Assembly: GCA_963853835.1 (NCBI GenBank)
Contig: OY970832.1
Span: forward strand, 27,398,208 to 27,462,207
Length of the DNA: 64,000 bases
Direction of reading: 5' to 3'
Origin: Calendula officinalis
Taxonomy: Eukaryota > Streptophyta > Magnoliopsida > Asterales > Asteraceae
The notes beneath the pieces were generated by a model. It was not told where the DNA came from, did no database searches, and worked only from the letters and a program-made list of their open reading frames with translations. Shown one piece after another: positions 49,058 to 60,551 of this stretch. The number at the start of each line of letters is the position of its first letter. Position 1 is the first letter of the stretch. Both the position numbers and the translations under genes were made by a program.

Positions 49058-52000
49058 TTATTCTCTTAGGACTTTATGATACAGTAAGCTAATGGCTGAG
49101 TTGATTAATTTCTTCATTTCTTTTCCCTCTTCAGTAGAGGAACTCAGCAGTTTGTGATAGAACATAAGTTGTTCAATGTTGCACAGGTCTAATTCATCAG
49201 CTTGTTGAAAGCAAGGTCTCTTCTTGTCATCCAGATAGCAAAAACCGTGAATGGGTTCTTTGATAACTTGTCCAGGGATGAAGTTAACTCCCATGAGGAC
49301 GGTTTTTGAGAGATTGAGTCTTGGTCGTTTAGCAAAAATGATAGAAGACCCAACCTCAGCCGATCTGGGTTCAGCGAAGGGCTCGGGAAGAACGGACTTA
49401 CGTTTCTCCCCTCTTGCAGAAGAGCTTTCACCAGCAGGTTCTCTGATTTTGTCAGCTTGAGGTTCACGCAATTCAACTGGTATGCGATTTGCTAGGTCAG
49501 GAGAGTATCTCTTGACTTTATCGCATAGAGTCTTGAAGGAGTAGATTGCGACTTTTACCTCGCTTTCCAAATCTGCTATGTTTGGAGATGATTTTGCAGA
49601 ACTGGCAGCTTTTAGCAACTCATTCCATACATCATAGTTGAAATAAGTGCTGACTTTGTTCAGAGATACCCTTTCAGGAGGGAAGGGCCCTCCAGCTCTA
49701 TATATGATGATTTCTTGAGGAGAGCTGGATGATGATTTTGGGCACCTTACGCTGCTGATTTTTGCTTCTTGCCTACGTTTAAAAAGAACTTTATTGAACA
49801 ATCGAATGTTCACAGCTCTTTCCACTTCAGCTCTTTGAAACAGCTCTTCTTGAGTTTTTCTTTAAAGAGTGATAGCTGCTTCAAGATCGGCAGTGGTTCC
49901 AGCTTCTTCTAGAAGAGCAGCTTTAACCGTGGCAGAAGATAGCTCCCCCTCAGCAGGTTGAGGATTCACCTGTATAATGGGCTGAGGGTTTTGGATTTTT
50001 GGGACTTGGACTTTTGGGACCTCAACTGATTTAAATGAATCCACGGATTTTACATTATCAGTTGAGGTTTCTTCTTCCCTGAGATCTTCAGCAGTTGTGA
50101 ATGTTGACGTCGTTGTGGTTTCACTTGTTGTGGCAATTATCTCAGGTGTTTCAGTAGGGACAAGTGTTGTTGAAATTGGTGTCTTGTTTACTAAAACGTC
50201 TTCTTCTTCTATTCCAACAGAGGTGGGAGGTGGTGATTTTGGGGTCTCACCTGCTGGAATGTCTTCTACATTGGCTCCAACAGCAGAGGTGACTATAAGT
50301 TGTGAAAGATTTTGTTCATCTGGTTGTTCACCTGCTGATGTAGCTTGCTCTTTCTCCCCCTCAGAGAGTTCCTGAAAAAGTAAGGTACTCTCTGGTGCAG
50401 CAGCAGGACGGACAATTGGGGCACGCTCATTTAGTTTCTACAGAATGAGGTCAAGGGTACCTTGGAGACCAGCGACTTGAGATGTCAACGAACAAACCTC
50501 AGTCTCCAATTTGTCCATCCGGGTGGATACAGAAGCAGCAGTAGCATCAATAGCCTTTGAGAGATGGCTATGAGTATTGGTCAGCAGTGATTCCTGCTTT
50601 ACTTGATCAAGACTAATACGATCAACAGCTGTAAGAAGAGGGGCAACCTGTGATTGTAAGACTTCCAGCTGTCGATCTACTTCTGTCTCAGCTGCTCGAG
50701 CTACACTCAGAAGCCTGTCCTTTTCGGTTCTGTCAGATTCACGGATTGATCGGAGCTCATGCTGAATGAAGGCCTTGAGATTTATGAGCTCGCTGGTGTT
50801 GCAACGAATCTGATCAGAAAGAAGAGCCAGCTGAGGAGTCGCAGTGTGGACTTCAGTATGCATAGAGGCAATACTTGTTGATAGAGAATCAACAGATTGA
50901 GCATACTGCTGAGGAACATCCCTGCGAAGGGTGTTCAGCTGCTTCCTCAACGTGGCCATCCCAGGACGAATCTGGGATTTCACAACTCTAGACACTAAAG
51001 CAGCGAGGGCTCTGGTGGGAATACCTTCACCAGCTTTGCTGGTTCCAGCATGGGACATGTGGACAATTTGGGGAGAAGGGTCCGGAATGTCTCCAGCTGA
51101 GGTGGTAACCACAGATGTGGGAGTAGACATTACTGAGTTAGGAGGAATGGCTCCTATGGGTTGCTCAGTAATTGTGGGGGGTGAGTTGGGTCCAGCTGAA
51201 ACTCCTGGGGTTCTGTCGAAAGCACCGACATCAGCTGTCGAATCAAGTTGAAGCCAAGGTTCTACTTCTTCGTCTGGAGACGAGTAGTAGGGCTGGATGG
51301 GCCCATCAGCAGAATCAAACATCATTGCAAATGCTGTTTGATTACCTTGTACTTCAGTCTCACCAGTCGGCTGAACTGGTATGGAGACTTGAGGAAGAGT
51401 TCCTCTGGATGGTGTATCAGCTGCCTCACAGCTTAGTTGGTGAGTACGTTCGCGATCACTGGCAGCTTGGGTGGTTGCCTCAGTAACAACTGGGTCTACA
51501 GTTGTCTCTTCATCGGCGGTGGTGGTTTCCTCGATCTCTAGCTGGTGTAAGATGGTGACGTTGTGGGAAACAGAAAGAACAGTTTCAAGAATGACTTGGT
51601 TTCCAGTCAATCTATCGTCAACTGATGACTCAGAAAGTGATGAAGAAGTTGGTGGTGGTGTGTGTGCAGCTGACTCACGGGTGGCTTGGGATGAGCCAAA
51701 AACTTCACTAGCAGTCTGTCGAGAGACTGAGGTTGCTTGTGGAGTTTGTCCCGTTGTTGCAACGACTGATAATGAATCAGTCGAGGAGCTACGCAGAAAG
51801 GTGGGGCCGGCACTAACTCCTGAAGAACGAAATTGCCGTTTTGAAGGCTCCTGACCTGTTAAGAGATCAGCAGGTATAAGAGAAAAAGGAAGAGAAGTGG
51901 ATTCAGCCAGGAGTGTTTGGCAAGGAATTCCGACTGATGGAATTCCTTGAGAAACACTGCAAAAGTGAAAACGAGAAGAGATCTCAGCGAAGGATGCTGG

Positions 52001-53263
52001 CATGGCTTCTGATCGTAATCCACTCAAAGTGGAGCTCAAAAGGATTCCACGAGGACCCTGGCTGAATCCTGATAATGCTGCAATTGCCACATCAGCATCA
52101 TCTGATGCCACATCACCACCTGCGGTGGTCGTCCCTTCTTCGATCAGATGAGCTGAAGAAGAAGCAAGAGGACCAGGTGATGAGGGCGGAGAGTAGGTAG
52201 AGGTCGTGAGAGGGCGGTTGGCTGATTTCTTAAATCTTCTCCTTTTTAACGGAGCAACCACCTCCTCAGTCTCTTCTTCCATATCAGCTGGAGAAGATAT
52301 ACCAGCTGATGTAGGAATTCTATCATCTCCAACTAGAGTGGCATTAGCGGATGATAGATCCTCCTTGTGAGAAGAAGACTTACTTCCTTGTAGGGCAGAT
52401 TTCTCCGATGTGGTGCCCTTTGATTGATCCCTCCTGGATCTAATACGATCTTCAATGATCTTCAGCATGTGCGAGGAGAGGGGAACATCCTTACCAGCTT
52501 CCTTCTTGGAGCTGAAGATGGTATTGGATAAGGTACGAACCTCAAACCAATCCCCCTGAAGGTCATCATAATCTATCACCAGCTTCTTGGTCATCACATG
52601 AGCGATGCACAAGGTGAAGAATCGAATATAGGGATTGTGAGTTCCCTTCCCTTTGAGCTTGGTTTTGACCTCCTCGAAAACCAGTTCCCCATAATCAATC
52701 CGCTGACCGTTGATTAGGGCTTCAGCAAAGATCTGAAGGCTGGAGTTGCACTGGTTGTGAGACCCATGGTTCCCGCCTATGCACTGAATGATGTGCGTGA
52801 AGAAATAGGCCCATGGTCTCGACAGCTGAGACTTCTTGAAGATCGGAACCCTGTCTTCAGCAGTTTCTAATCGATATCCAGTGATATCGATCAGGTTTTT
52901 CTTTGCATCCTCAGCAGATTTCATCTCCTGAGGGTCTTCATTAGGGTTCAAGTAGTCAAACCCACACGCAGTTCGGAAATCATCCATAGTAATGGTGATA
53001 TGATGATCTCCTACTTGCGCAGCAATGTCGTCCCCAGAGATGGAGGCAGACATCCAAAAATCACGCAAGAGTTCGTAAAAACTCTTGGTGAAGCGCAGAA
53101 ATGCACCACTGACAAGACAGTGACGCAAGAATTTTCCGACCGGACAATAGACATCCTTGAGGTTGTCCGGTGGAGAAGTGTTTGCCACCAAGTTCGAGTT
53201 TTGAGAAAACTCGATGGCATCTCTGGTTAGGGGTGCTTTGAGGGTTTTTCTGGAGGTAGACAT
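49058..53263 (-). pseudogene. Extra ORF of element C (post-RNase H, ~1,400 codons)
   Basis: One frame from the ATG at 53263 to 49058, interrupted only by TAG at 50438-50440 and TAA at 49862-49864. N-terminal domain (residues ~40-270): FLRHCLVSGAFLRFTKSFYE, GFDYLNP, LSRPWAYFFTHIIQC, GQRIDYGELVFEEV, RFFTLCIAHVM. The middle is Ser/Thr/Pro-rich, with many residues encoded by the element's TCAGCTG word. A coiled coil of ~170 residues precedes 50438. The C-terminal domain contains GFCYLDDKKRPCFQQAD, matching a motif near the C-terminus in B. A basic patch (LFKRRQEAKI) and KRPR-type stretch could be nuclear signals. No membrane segment, so a true envelope role is unlikely. Function unknown. Confidence 0.8.
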
Positions 53264-53775
53264 GGTTGAGAGAAGAAAGAAGAGAGTAAGAAGGTTAGGG
53301 TTTTATGAGAGAGAGAGAGCAGAAAGAAGTTTTTGGGTGGTGACGAAGATTGTGATAGGGAGTGGGTATTTATAGGGTTTTGAGAACGTTTTAGGGAAAA
53401 GTTTTGAATTCCAAACGGTTCAAGAAATGGATAGTTGGAATCCAACTATGGACATGTTGGTTATCGTGCGAAAAAGTAGGTTGGATGTGACAGAGAGGGT
53501 TAGTGGAGCCGTTTTTGGTGTCAGGGGCATTTCCCTCATAAATGCCAAATATTTCCACTCGAGTGAAAATATTTGCCACAGAGAACGTGTGGATAGGGAT
53601 GAAAGATTCCTTTTTGAAGAAAACCAAACGTATTCACAAAAAAAAAAAACATGATAAGGATCATTTTGAGATGAAATATTCGGCTGATTGATAAATTCAA
53701 GTGTTTTTAGTCAGTTGAATGTACTAAATGACAAGGTGAACTTTATCAGCTGCTGATAGTACTTCAGCAGATGAT
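53264..53775 (-). promoter_or_regulatory. Spacer between RNase H and extra ORF of element C: TATA box and motif cluster
   Basis: CCTATAAATAC on the minus strand at 53366-53376, about 100 bp upstream of the ATG at 53263 and followed by a pyrimidine/AG-rich leader. A cluster of TCAGCTG/CAGCTGCTGA words lies at 53683-53780 near the pol stop. The layout matches element A (TATA at 10875-10885, motif cluster upstream). Confidence 0.55.
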
Positions 53776-56700
53776 TTAAGCATTCAACATGCCCAGCTCG
53801 CTGATTAAAAAATTAAAACGTTTTTCATCTAGAGGTTTAGTAAACAAATCAGCCAGCTGAAGGTCTGTTGAAATGAAATGAAGTTCCACGTCACCTTGTT
53901 CAATGTGATCTCTAATGAAATGATACCTTATGTCGATGTGTTTGGTTCTAGAATGAAGAACTGGGTTGTTGCCGATGGCAATAGCACTAGTGTTATCGCA
54001 GTAGATAGGAACCTTGCTAAAGTTCATATCAAAATCAACCAGCTGATTCTTCATCCAAAGGACTTGAGCACAAAAGCTTCCAGCAGCAACATATTCTGCT
54101 TCAGCTGTGGAGGTAGAAACAGTATTTTGTTTCTTGCTTGTCCAGCTGACTAGCTTTCCACCTAGCAGCTGACATCCTCCAGTGGTGCTCTTTCTATCCA
54201 TCTTGCAACCTGCAAAGTCTGAATCTGAATAGCCAAATAGATCAAACCCGGAGTCTTTGGCATACCAAAGACCTAGGCTTGGAGTACCTTTAAGGTACCT
54301 CAAAATTCGCTTAGCTGCTACTAATTGAGATTCTCTAGGATCAGCTTGATACCTAGCGCACATGCAAGTAGCAAACATAATGTCTGGTCTGTTGGCAGTG
54401 AGATAGAGCAAAGATCCAATGATTCCTTTGTAGAATGTGACATCAACTGATTTCCCAGTTGTGTCAGCATCTAGATTATTTGGAGGAGCCATTGGAGTCT
54501 TCATAGATGATGGTGAATTTATATCAAATTTCTTTAAAAGAACTTTTATATACTTTTCTTGATTTATAAAAATTCCAATTTTAGATTGCTTAACTTGTAA
54601 GCCAAGAAAATATGTTAATTCACCCATCATACTCATCTCATACTTTGTAGACATAAGTTTTGAAAAACGTCTACAAAGGTTTTCATCGGTAGCACCAAAA
54701 ATTATGTCATCCACATAAATTTGAACAAGAATGATATCACCTTTGATTTTCCGAATGAATAAGGTTTTATCAATCTTTCCTCTGGTAAAATCATTTGCTA
54801 GAAGGAAAGTGGAGAGTGTGTCGTACCATGCACGAGTAGCTTGTTTCAACCCATACAGTGCTTTGTCTAATTTAAACACATAGTCTAAATACTTAGGATT
54901 TTAAAAACCTGGTGGTTGCTTAACATATACTTCCTCTTGCAGTTTCTCATTTAAGAAAGCACTCTTCACGTCCATCTGAAAAACTGTAAAGTTTTTATAA
55001 GCAGCATATGCTAGAAATATTCTGATAGCTTCAAGCCTTGCCACTGGTGCAAATGTTTCATCAAAATCGATTCCTTCCTCCTGTCTATACCCTTGTGCAA
55101 CTAGCCTTGCTTTGTTGCGGATAACCACACCATCTTCGTCCATCTTGTTTCTGAATACCCACTTAGTACCAATTATTGTCTTATCAGCTGGTGGGGCCAC
55201 CAGCTGCCACACTTTATTGACTTCAAATTGGTTAAGTTCTTCCTGCATCGCCTGAATCCAGCTGGAGCTCTCTAAAGCATCTTTTATGTTGACTACTCCT
55301 TGTTGTGGATCTCCAATGATTAATTCAATTGGATGTTCTTAGGTCCACTTAGATTGGGGAGCAGCTGCGGAGGAGGAAGATTCAGCAGAATTTGATCCTT
55401 GTTGAGCAGCTGAATGCTTAGCAGGATTATATACTTCATTTTGAACAAATATTCTTGAAGTATGAAGAGGTGGCTTAGAGTTAGCCTTTGATGATGCTCT
55501 TGCTATTGGTATTTCTTGTTGAATAGCTGCAATATCTACAAGATATGAAGGAGCATCATGAAATGTTTCATCTGAATCATTTATGGGTACATCAAATACG
55601 TTTAAAGCATCATAGAATGCTTCAGCTGCATCATCAATTGATGGTTCAGCTGATCTTTGAAATGAATCAGATGAGTTAGAAGAGGTAGGGTTTAAGGCTT
55701 TCGAGTGTTATTCAAAAGTAACATGAATAGATTCTTCCAAAGTTTGTCTTCTTTTGTTGAAAACTCTGTATGCCTTAGATGCAGTGGAATATCCCAAGAA
55801 AATGGCTTCATCAGCTTTAGAATTGAACTTGCTCAGCTGATCTCGTGTGTTTAACATAAAACACACACAACCAAATACATGAAAGAAACCTATATATGGT
55901 TTCCTTTGACGTAGAATCTCATAAGAAGTTTTCTTGTGTCTCTTCACATAGAGAGACCTATTTTGAGTAAAACAAGCTGAATTGACAGCTTCTGCCCAGA
56001 ATTGTTTTGGCATGTTTGACTCAGCAAGCATTGTTCTTGCAGCTTCTATTAGGGTTCTGTTTCTTCTTTTAGCAACACCATTCTGTTGAGGTGTTCTAGC
56101 GGCTGAGAAGTTTTGTGAGATCCCAACTTCTGAACAGAAGTCTTCCAATGTACTGTTTTTAAATTCAATACCATTATCTGATCTCAGCATCTTAACTCTT
56201 GACCCATTTAAAAGCTCCATCTTTTTGATGAACTTGATAATTTCATCGGCTGAATCACTTTTGTGGTGAAGAAACATAACCCAAGTATATCGTGAGTATT
56301 CATCAACGATAACGAGTGTATACTTCTTTCCACCTAGACTTTCAGTACTCATAGGACCAAATAGATCCATGTGGAGCATATGCAGACAGTTGTTGATGGA
56401 AAAACATTGCTTTGATTTGAAAGAGCTTTTATGTTGTTTACCTTGTTCACAAGTTGAACAAAGCTTATCTTTTTCATACTTGATTTGTGGTAAACCATTC
56501 ACCAACTGACCTCGAGCCAGCTTTGATATGTTTTTGAAGTTCAAGTGAGATAGTCTTTTGTGCCACAACTAATTTAGCTCTTCAGTGGAATGAGAGAATA
56601 GACAAACTTCTTGATTTTGAGGATTCATGTCAAGTGTATAAACGTTGTTATTTCTTGGTGCGTTTAATACCACTTTGCCATTTTTATATGTCACCGTTCC

Positions 56701-56973
56701 TCTGTATTCATTAAAGTTCACTGAGAACTTTGCATCACATAGTTGGCTGATGCTGATTAAATTATGTTTCAGCCCATTCACATAACCAACTCTTGTGATT
56801 TTTATAGATCCATTCGAGATGAATCCATAACCTTCAGTCGAGCCTCTGCCATTATCACTAAAAACTACTGGTGGACCAGCACAGACTTTGAATTCTTCTA
56901 GCAGGGACTTGCAGCCAGTCATGTGTCTTGAGCAACCACTATCTAAGTACCAGATATGTTTGCTTTGATCTCC
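53776..56973 (-). pseudogene. pol: pol of element C (protease, integrase, RT, RNase H)
   Basis: A single frame of 1,066 codons to the stop at 53776. Blocks in order: DSGCSRHMTG protease; integrase H-C finger, MDLFGP, SDNGIEF, NGVAKRRNRT (the catalytic Glu block reads VAKRR, Glu replaced by Lys); linker; RT with GYRQEEGIDFDETFAPVAR, MDVKSAF and YVDD; RNase H with YSDSDFAG, AEAEYVAAG, DNTSAI and ADLFTKP. It contains four nonsense codons: 56569-56571, 55708-55710, near 55339-55341, and 54901-54903. There are no frameshifts. Confidence 0.93.
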
Positions 56974-58082
56974 CTGCACAAGAATTAAGAGAAGTTAGTT
57001 CTTTTTGGGAACCCACATTTCTGTGGGTCCTTGTAATTCCCTGCTGGAGCTCACGGGAGTTGGTCTTTAAATAGGCTCACAAGCTGAAGTTAAGGAAGGT
57101 CTTAAGCTTGGACTGTCACACTCTTTTGCCATGTGCCCACGATCTCCACACTTATAGCATTTTCTGTTCCTTGGTTGTGGAGTGGAAGGCGAGGCAGTAT
57201 GATTGGGTACAGGACCTAAGATCCCTTTCATTTTATGATTATCAGAGATATTCAGAGTTTGAACGAGAGATGTCAGCTTGCTGACCTTTCGGTTCAGCTG
57301 TTGGACAGAAACAGCTGAAGAAGGACTTGGAGTGTTTTTGGAGACACTCTTACCTTAGTTCTTTGCAGCTCGAGTATGAACTCCAACTGGCTCACCCTTG
57401 AAGGGTGTAAGAACAGTTTTCTTTCCTGCTGTCTTGCTAGTCTTCCTCTGAGGTCTAGCAACAGAGACAACATGCGCTGATCCCAAGATAGATTTTCTTG
57501 TTCTACTACTACTATAGTGGGTGTCCTAACAACCATGGCAGAAGAATCAACTGATGATTCTTCACCAGTGGTTTCAGAAGTCACTTCCGTGGACATCTCA
57601 GTAGCATATGTTTTGGTAGATTTCACAAAGCAACCAAACACTAACTCTTTAGCTGGCACAGAGGCATCAGCTGATGAGTAGTACGCATCATCCGTACAGC
57701 TATCAGGTACAGCGGCTGCTCCGAGGAAATCTCCTCCTAACACAGCTTGTACTTGACTAGGAATTTGTGAGTTAACACATTCACTCACACGTTTGGATGA
57801 ACGAGACCATGATTCACAAATCTTTTTAATTGCTTCAAGTTCTTTAACTTTCTCATTAAGATCATGTTGAAGAACTGAATTAATAAATTTTGTTTCAGAA
57901 AGTTCTTCTTTTAAAGTTTTGTGATCAATTAATCTTTCTTTTAAAAAAGTGTTTTCACGAAGAATATCATTATGTTTATCCAAACATTCACCAATCAGCT
58001 GATCAATGAAGTGTAAGTCACAGATAATGGAGTCAACAATTTCTTTGGCAGAAGAGACCTCAGCAGAGATTAGAGAGGTTAC
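56974..58082 (-). other. Predicted alternative intron joining gag to pol in element C
   Basis: On the minus strand: donor AAAAAG|GTAACC at 58083/58082 (after gag codon 439, phase 0) and acceptor CTAACTTCTC...TTGTGCAG|GGA at 56974/56973 (phase 0, protease frame). Position and surroundings match the sites in B and A. Gag's WVPKKN-TAA lies in the branch-site-like GAACTAAC. Confidence 0.55.
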
Positions 58083-59399
58083 CTTTTTGTGAACTATGTT
58101 GACCCATTGATATGAACTAGCATCATCAGTTGTAATACTTTCATCAGCAAGAGCCATCAAACACATTGTGGCCATTGGTTCGTCATCCTCAGAAGAGCTG
58201 TCACCTGAATCAGCCCAATCGTGAGTTTCAGCTACAAGACCCTTGTCAGCTACTTTGCCTTCAAGTTCCTTCTTTTCTTCTAGGATCCTTTTGGTGAAGG
58301 CTTTTAGCTTCTTGTATTTTTCTTCAATGGACTCACCAGCTGAAGATGATGAACTTGCTTTCTTTTGCTTGCAGTCGTTAGCATAGTGTCCATTTTTGTT
58401 GCAGTTGTAACAGGTTATCTCATAGATATCAAGAGTACTTCCAGAATGTTTGGAAGATGTAGCTGACGAGATAGATCTGTTACTTGAGCCTCTAGCTGAG
58501 GAGCCAGACTTGCCTTTGAAGAATTTTCGGTTTTTGACAAATAAGGCAAGCTCGGTTATTAGGGCTTCATTGTCTTCATCTTCATTGATCTCTTCGATGC
58601 TAACCTCAGGCATGTTGAACAGATCAATAGCTGAGGTTGTGTCAGTTTCATCATCTGAGGGAGGATATTCAATCCTGCTTGGTTCGTTTATAGAAACAAG
58701 AGCAGCTGAAGATCCTGAGGAGCTCACTTTAGAGTCCTTTGGAGGTTGAAATTTGTTGAGTACAGTTCTCTCATGGCTTAGGAACATACCATAGAGAGAA
58801 GAAAGAGTATAATCTTTTAAAGTAGTTGATGTACTCATGCAAGTTATAATGGTAGCCCATTTAGAGGGTAAAGCTGCCATGAACTTACACATTTTGGACA
58901 TATCGTCCTTTTCAACTCCATGAGATTTTAGCTCGTTTAACAGAATGTTATAACGATTAAACGTTTGAGCTATGTTCTCACTTGGCTTGGCTTTAAACAG
59001 CTCGTAGTCATGAATGAGCATGTTTTTATTGTGTTCGTGCACAACAGATGTGCCTTCGTACACTTCAGCCAACCTTTCCCACATTTCCTTGACTGAGTCA
59101 CAAAATTGAATATTGTGATACAGTTCATCACCAACTCCTTGAAAAAGCATATCTCTTCCTTTGTTTTCAAGATGAACCAGACGTCTATCAGCATCTGACC
59201 ATTGTGCTTCCGGCTTAACAACATAAGTGCCAGGTATGAAGGTTTGAGGAATATATTTTCCTATGGTTAAGTTATCTTGAAGTCTTGGGTGCTAGGTTAT
59301 CATGTGGGACAACATACGTGATTTCCACATGGGGTATTTGGTTTGAGTAAGTTTGGGAGGTTTGCCAGATGATGGTAGATCTGATGTAGGTTCAGCCAT
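56995..59399 (-). pseudogene. gag: gag of element C (long, two zinc knuckles)
   Basis: ATG at 59399; TAG at 59292-59294 is the first lesion. The Copia Gag domain (MWERLAEVYEGTS, FNRYNILLNELKSHGV, LSSLYGMFLSHE) is followed by knuckle 1 CYNCNKNGHYANDC (58371-58412), an acidic stretch, the donor site at 58083, coiled-coil-like segments with CESWSRSSKRVSECVN, and knuckle 2 CYKCGDRGHMAKEC (57116-57160). The frame shifts near 57,470. The protein would end WVPKKN at ~56998, as in A and B. Confidence 0.88.
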
Positions 59400-59439
59400 A
59401 ACAGATGCTTAAAGTTGATGGAAAGCAACTTTAACACCC

Positions 59440-59451
59440 GCTCTGATACCA
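59440..59451 (-). other. Primer binding site of element C
   Basis: TGGTATCAGAGC on the minus strand, two bases from the LTR. Confidence 0.9.
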
Positions 59452-59453
59452 GT

Positions 59454-60408
59454 TGTTGGATCCCAACAACACAACCGTGTTGCGTTATGGCTAAGTAAAG
59501 ACAATGAGGTAAAGAACACACAAAGTTTCAATGATTAAGAGTTTATTAAAACAACTTAATGCAGTACAAAGTTTGCGGAAATAGATAGTACACACTAACT
59601 AAAACTTTATACTTGAAGTGACACTTTTGCTCGCTCAAAAACTCGACACCTATGCAAGGAGAGTTATATCAACTGATACTAACAGCTGATATTGAATGCC
59701 TGAGTAATAACTATGGAGGAGTTAATACCAGACAATAACAAACTCTCAGAGAATGTTCTTGTGCTATGAATGCTAAAGGGTGTGTGTAAATGCAAGCATT
59801 TACGTCTCTATATAGCCCAAGATCCATGTTCCTTTGTCCACAAGTTAATCTACGTGTAAACATATCATTCGTAGATGTAGACTTGTCCACGGAAACATTT
59901 AATGCACTTGCATAGGTTATAGTCTCAATTGTACTTTGTGTCAACTTCTTTTACAACCTTTTCTGACGCACAGTGAAAAGGTGTACTATGATAGTACAAA
60001 GAAGTTGACTTTCCTTTAAATGCTTGGAGGGACAAACGATGATGTACTGCCATGTTATCTTCTATTCCAAAATAGAAGATCTTCATCGTTTTTTTCTTCT
60101 TTGAGCGGGAAAGGGAAATGTTCAAAGTGTCAAGAACATTTTCCACCAAGTCTTCTATCTGCAGCAGGTACCATCAGCTGATTCCACTATCAGCTGGATG
60201 GTCTTCTTCGGGTTTCTGTCCTTCGACCATAAACGCGAATGATAACTCTTGTATAGCTGCTGATCCGACTTGATTCCTTGAGCTAAGTACGTACTCAGCT
60301 GAAGGTTTATGAATATACTTGATCTTCAGCTGAGATACTTACTTCAGCTGATTTATTCTTCTTAGCTATTGATCATCAAATCTTATTTACTTAGTCTGGG
60401 GACTGACA
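59454..60408 (-). repeat. Right (5') LTR of element C
   Basis: 955 bp, TGTTGGATCCC to GGACTGACA on the plus strand, followed by GTTAA (60409-60413). Rich in TCAGCTGA words, especially at 59660-59700 and 60170-60360. Confidence 0.95.
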
Positions 60409-60413
60409 GTTAA

Positions 60414-60551
60414 GATGAAATTGTTGAAGTATAATATTTTAGGTTAGTGGGTATGGGTACCCACCTTGTGCAATCATCTGATGTAGACAATGATCATGTC
60501 GTTCCCCTCCTTGTGCTTCCTCGTCTGTATGCACCATGCCCATACTCATGA
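60414..60551. other. Flank between element C and the solo LTR
   Basis: 60475-60540 (ATCTGATGTAGACAATG ... GCACCAT) recurs with changes at 62766-62853, on the other side of the solo LTR. No gene. Confidence 0.5.

Noticed and set aside
50931..51854. Plus-strand ORFs of 60-127 codons opposite the extra ORF of element C
   Set aside because: Antisense shadows of a Ser/Thr/Pro-rich coding region; no start context or recognisable domain.
53366..53376. TATA box as part of a host gene promoter
   Set aside because: It lies inside element C between pol and the extra ORF, on the element's own strand.
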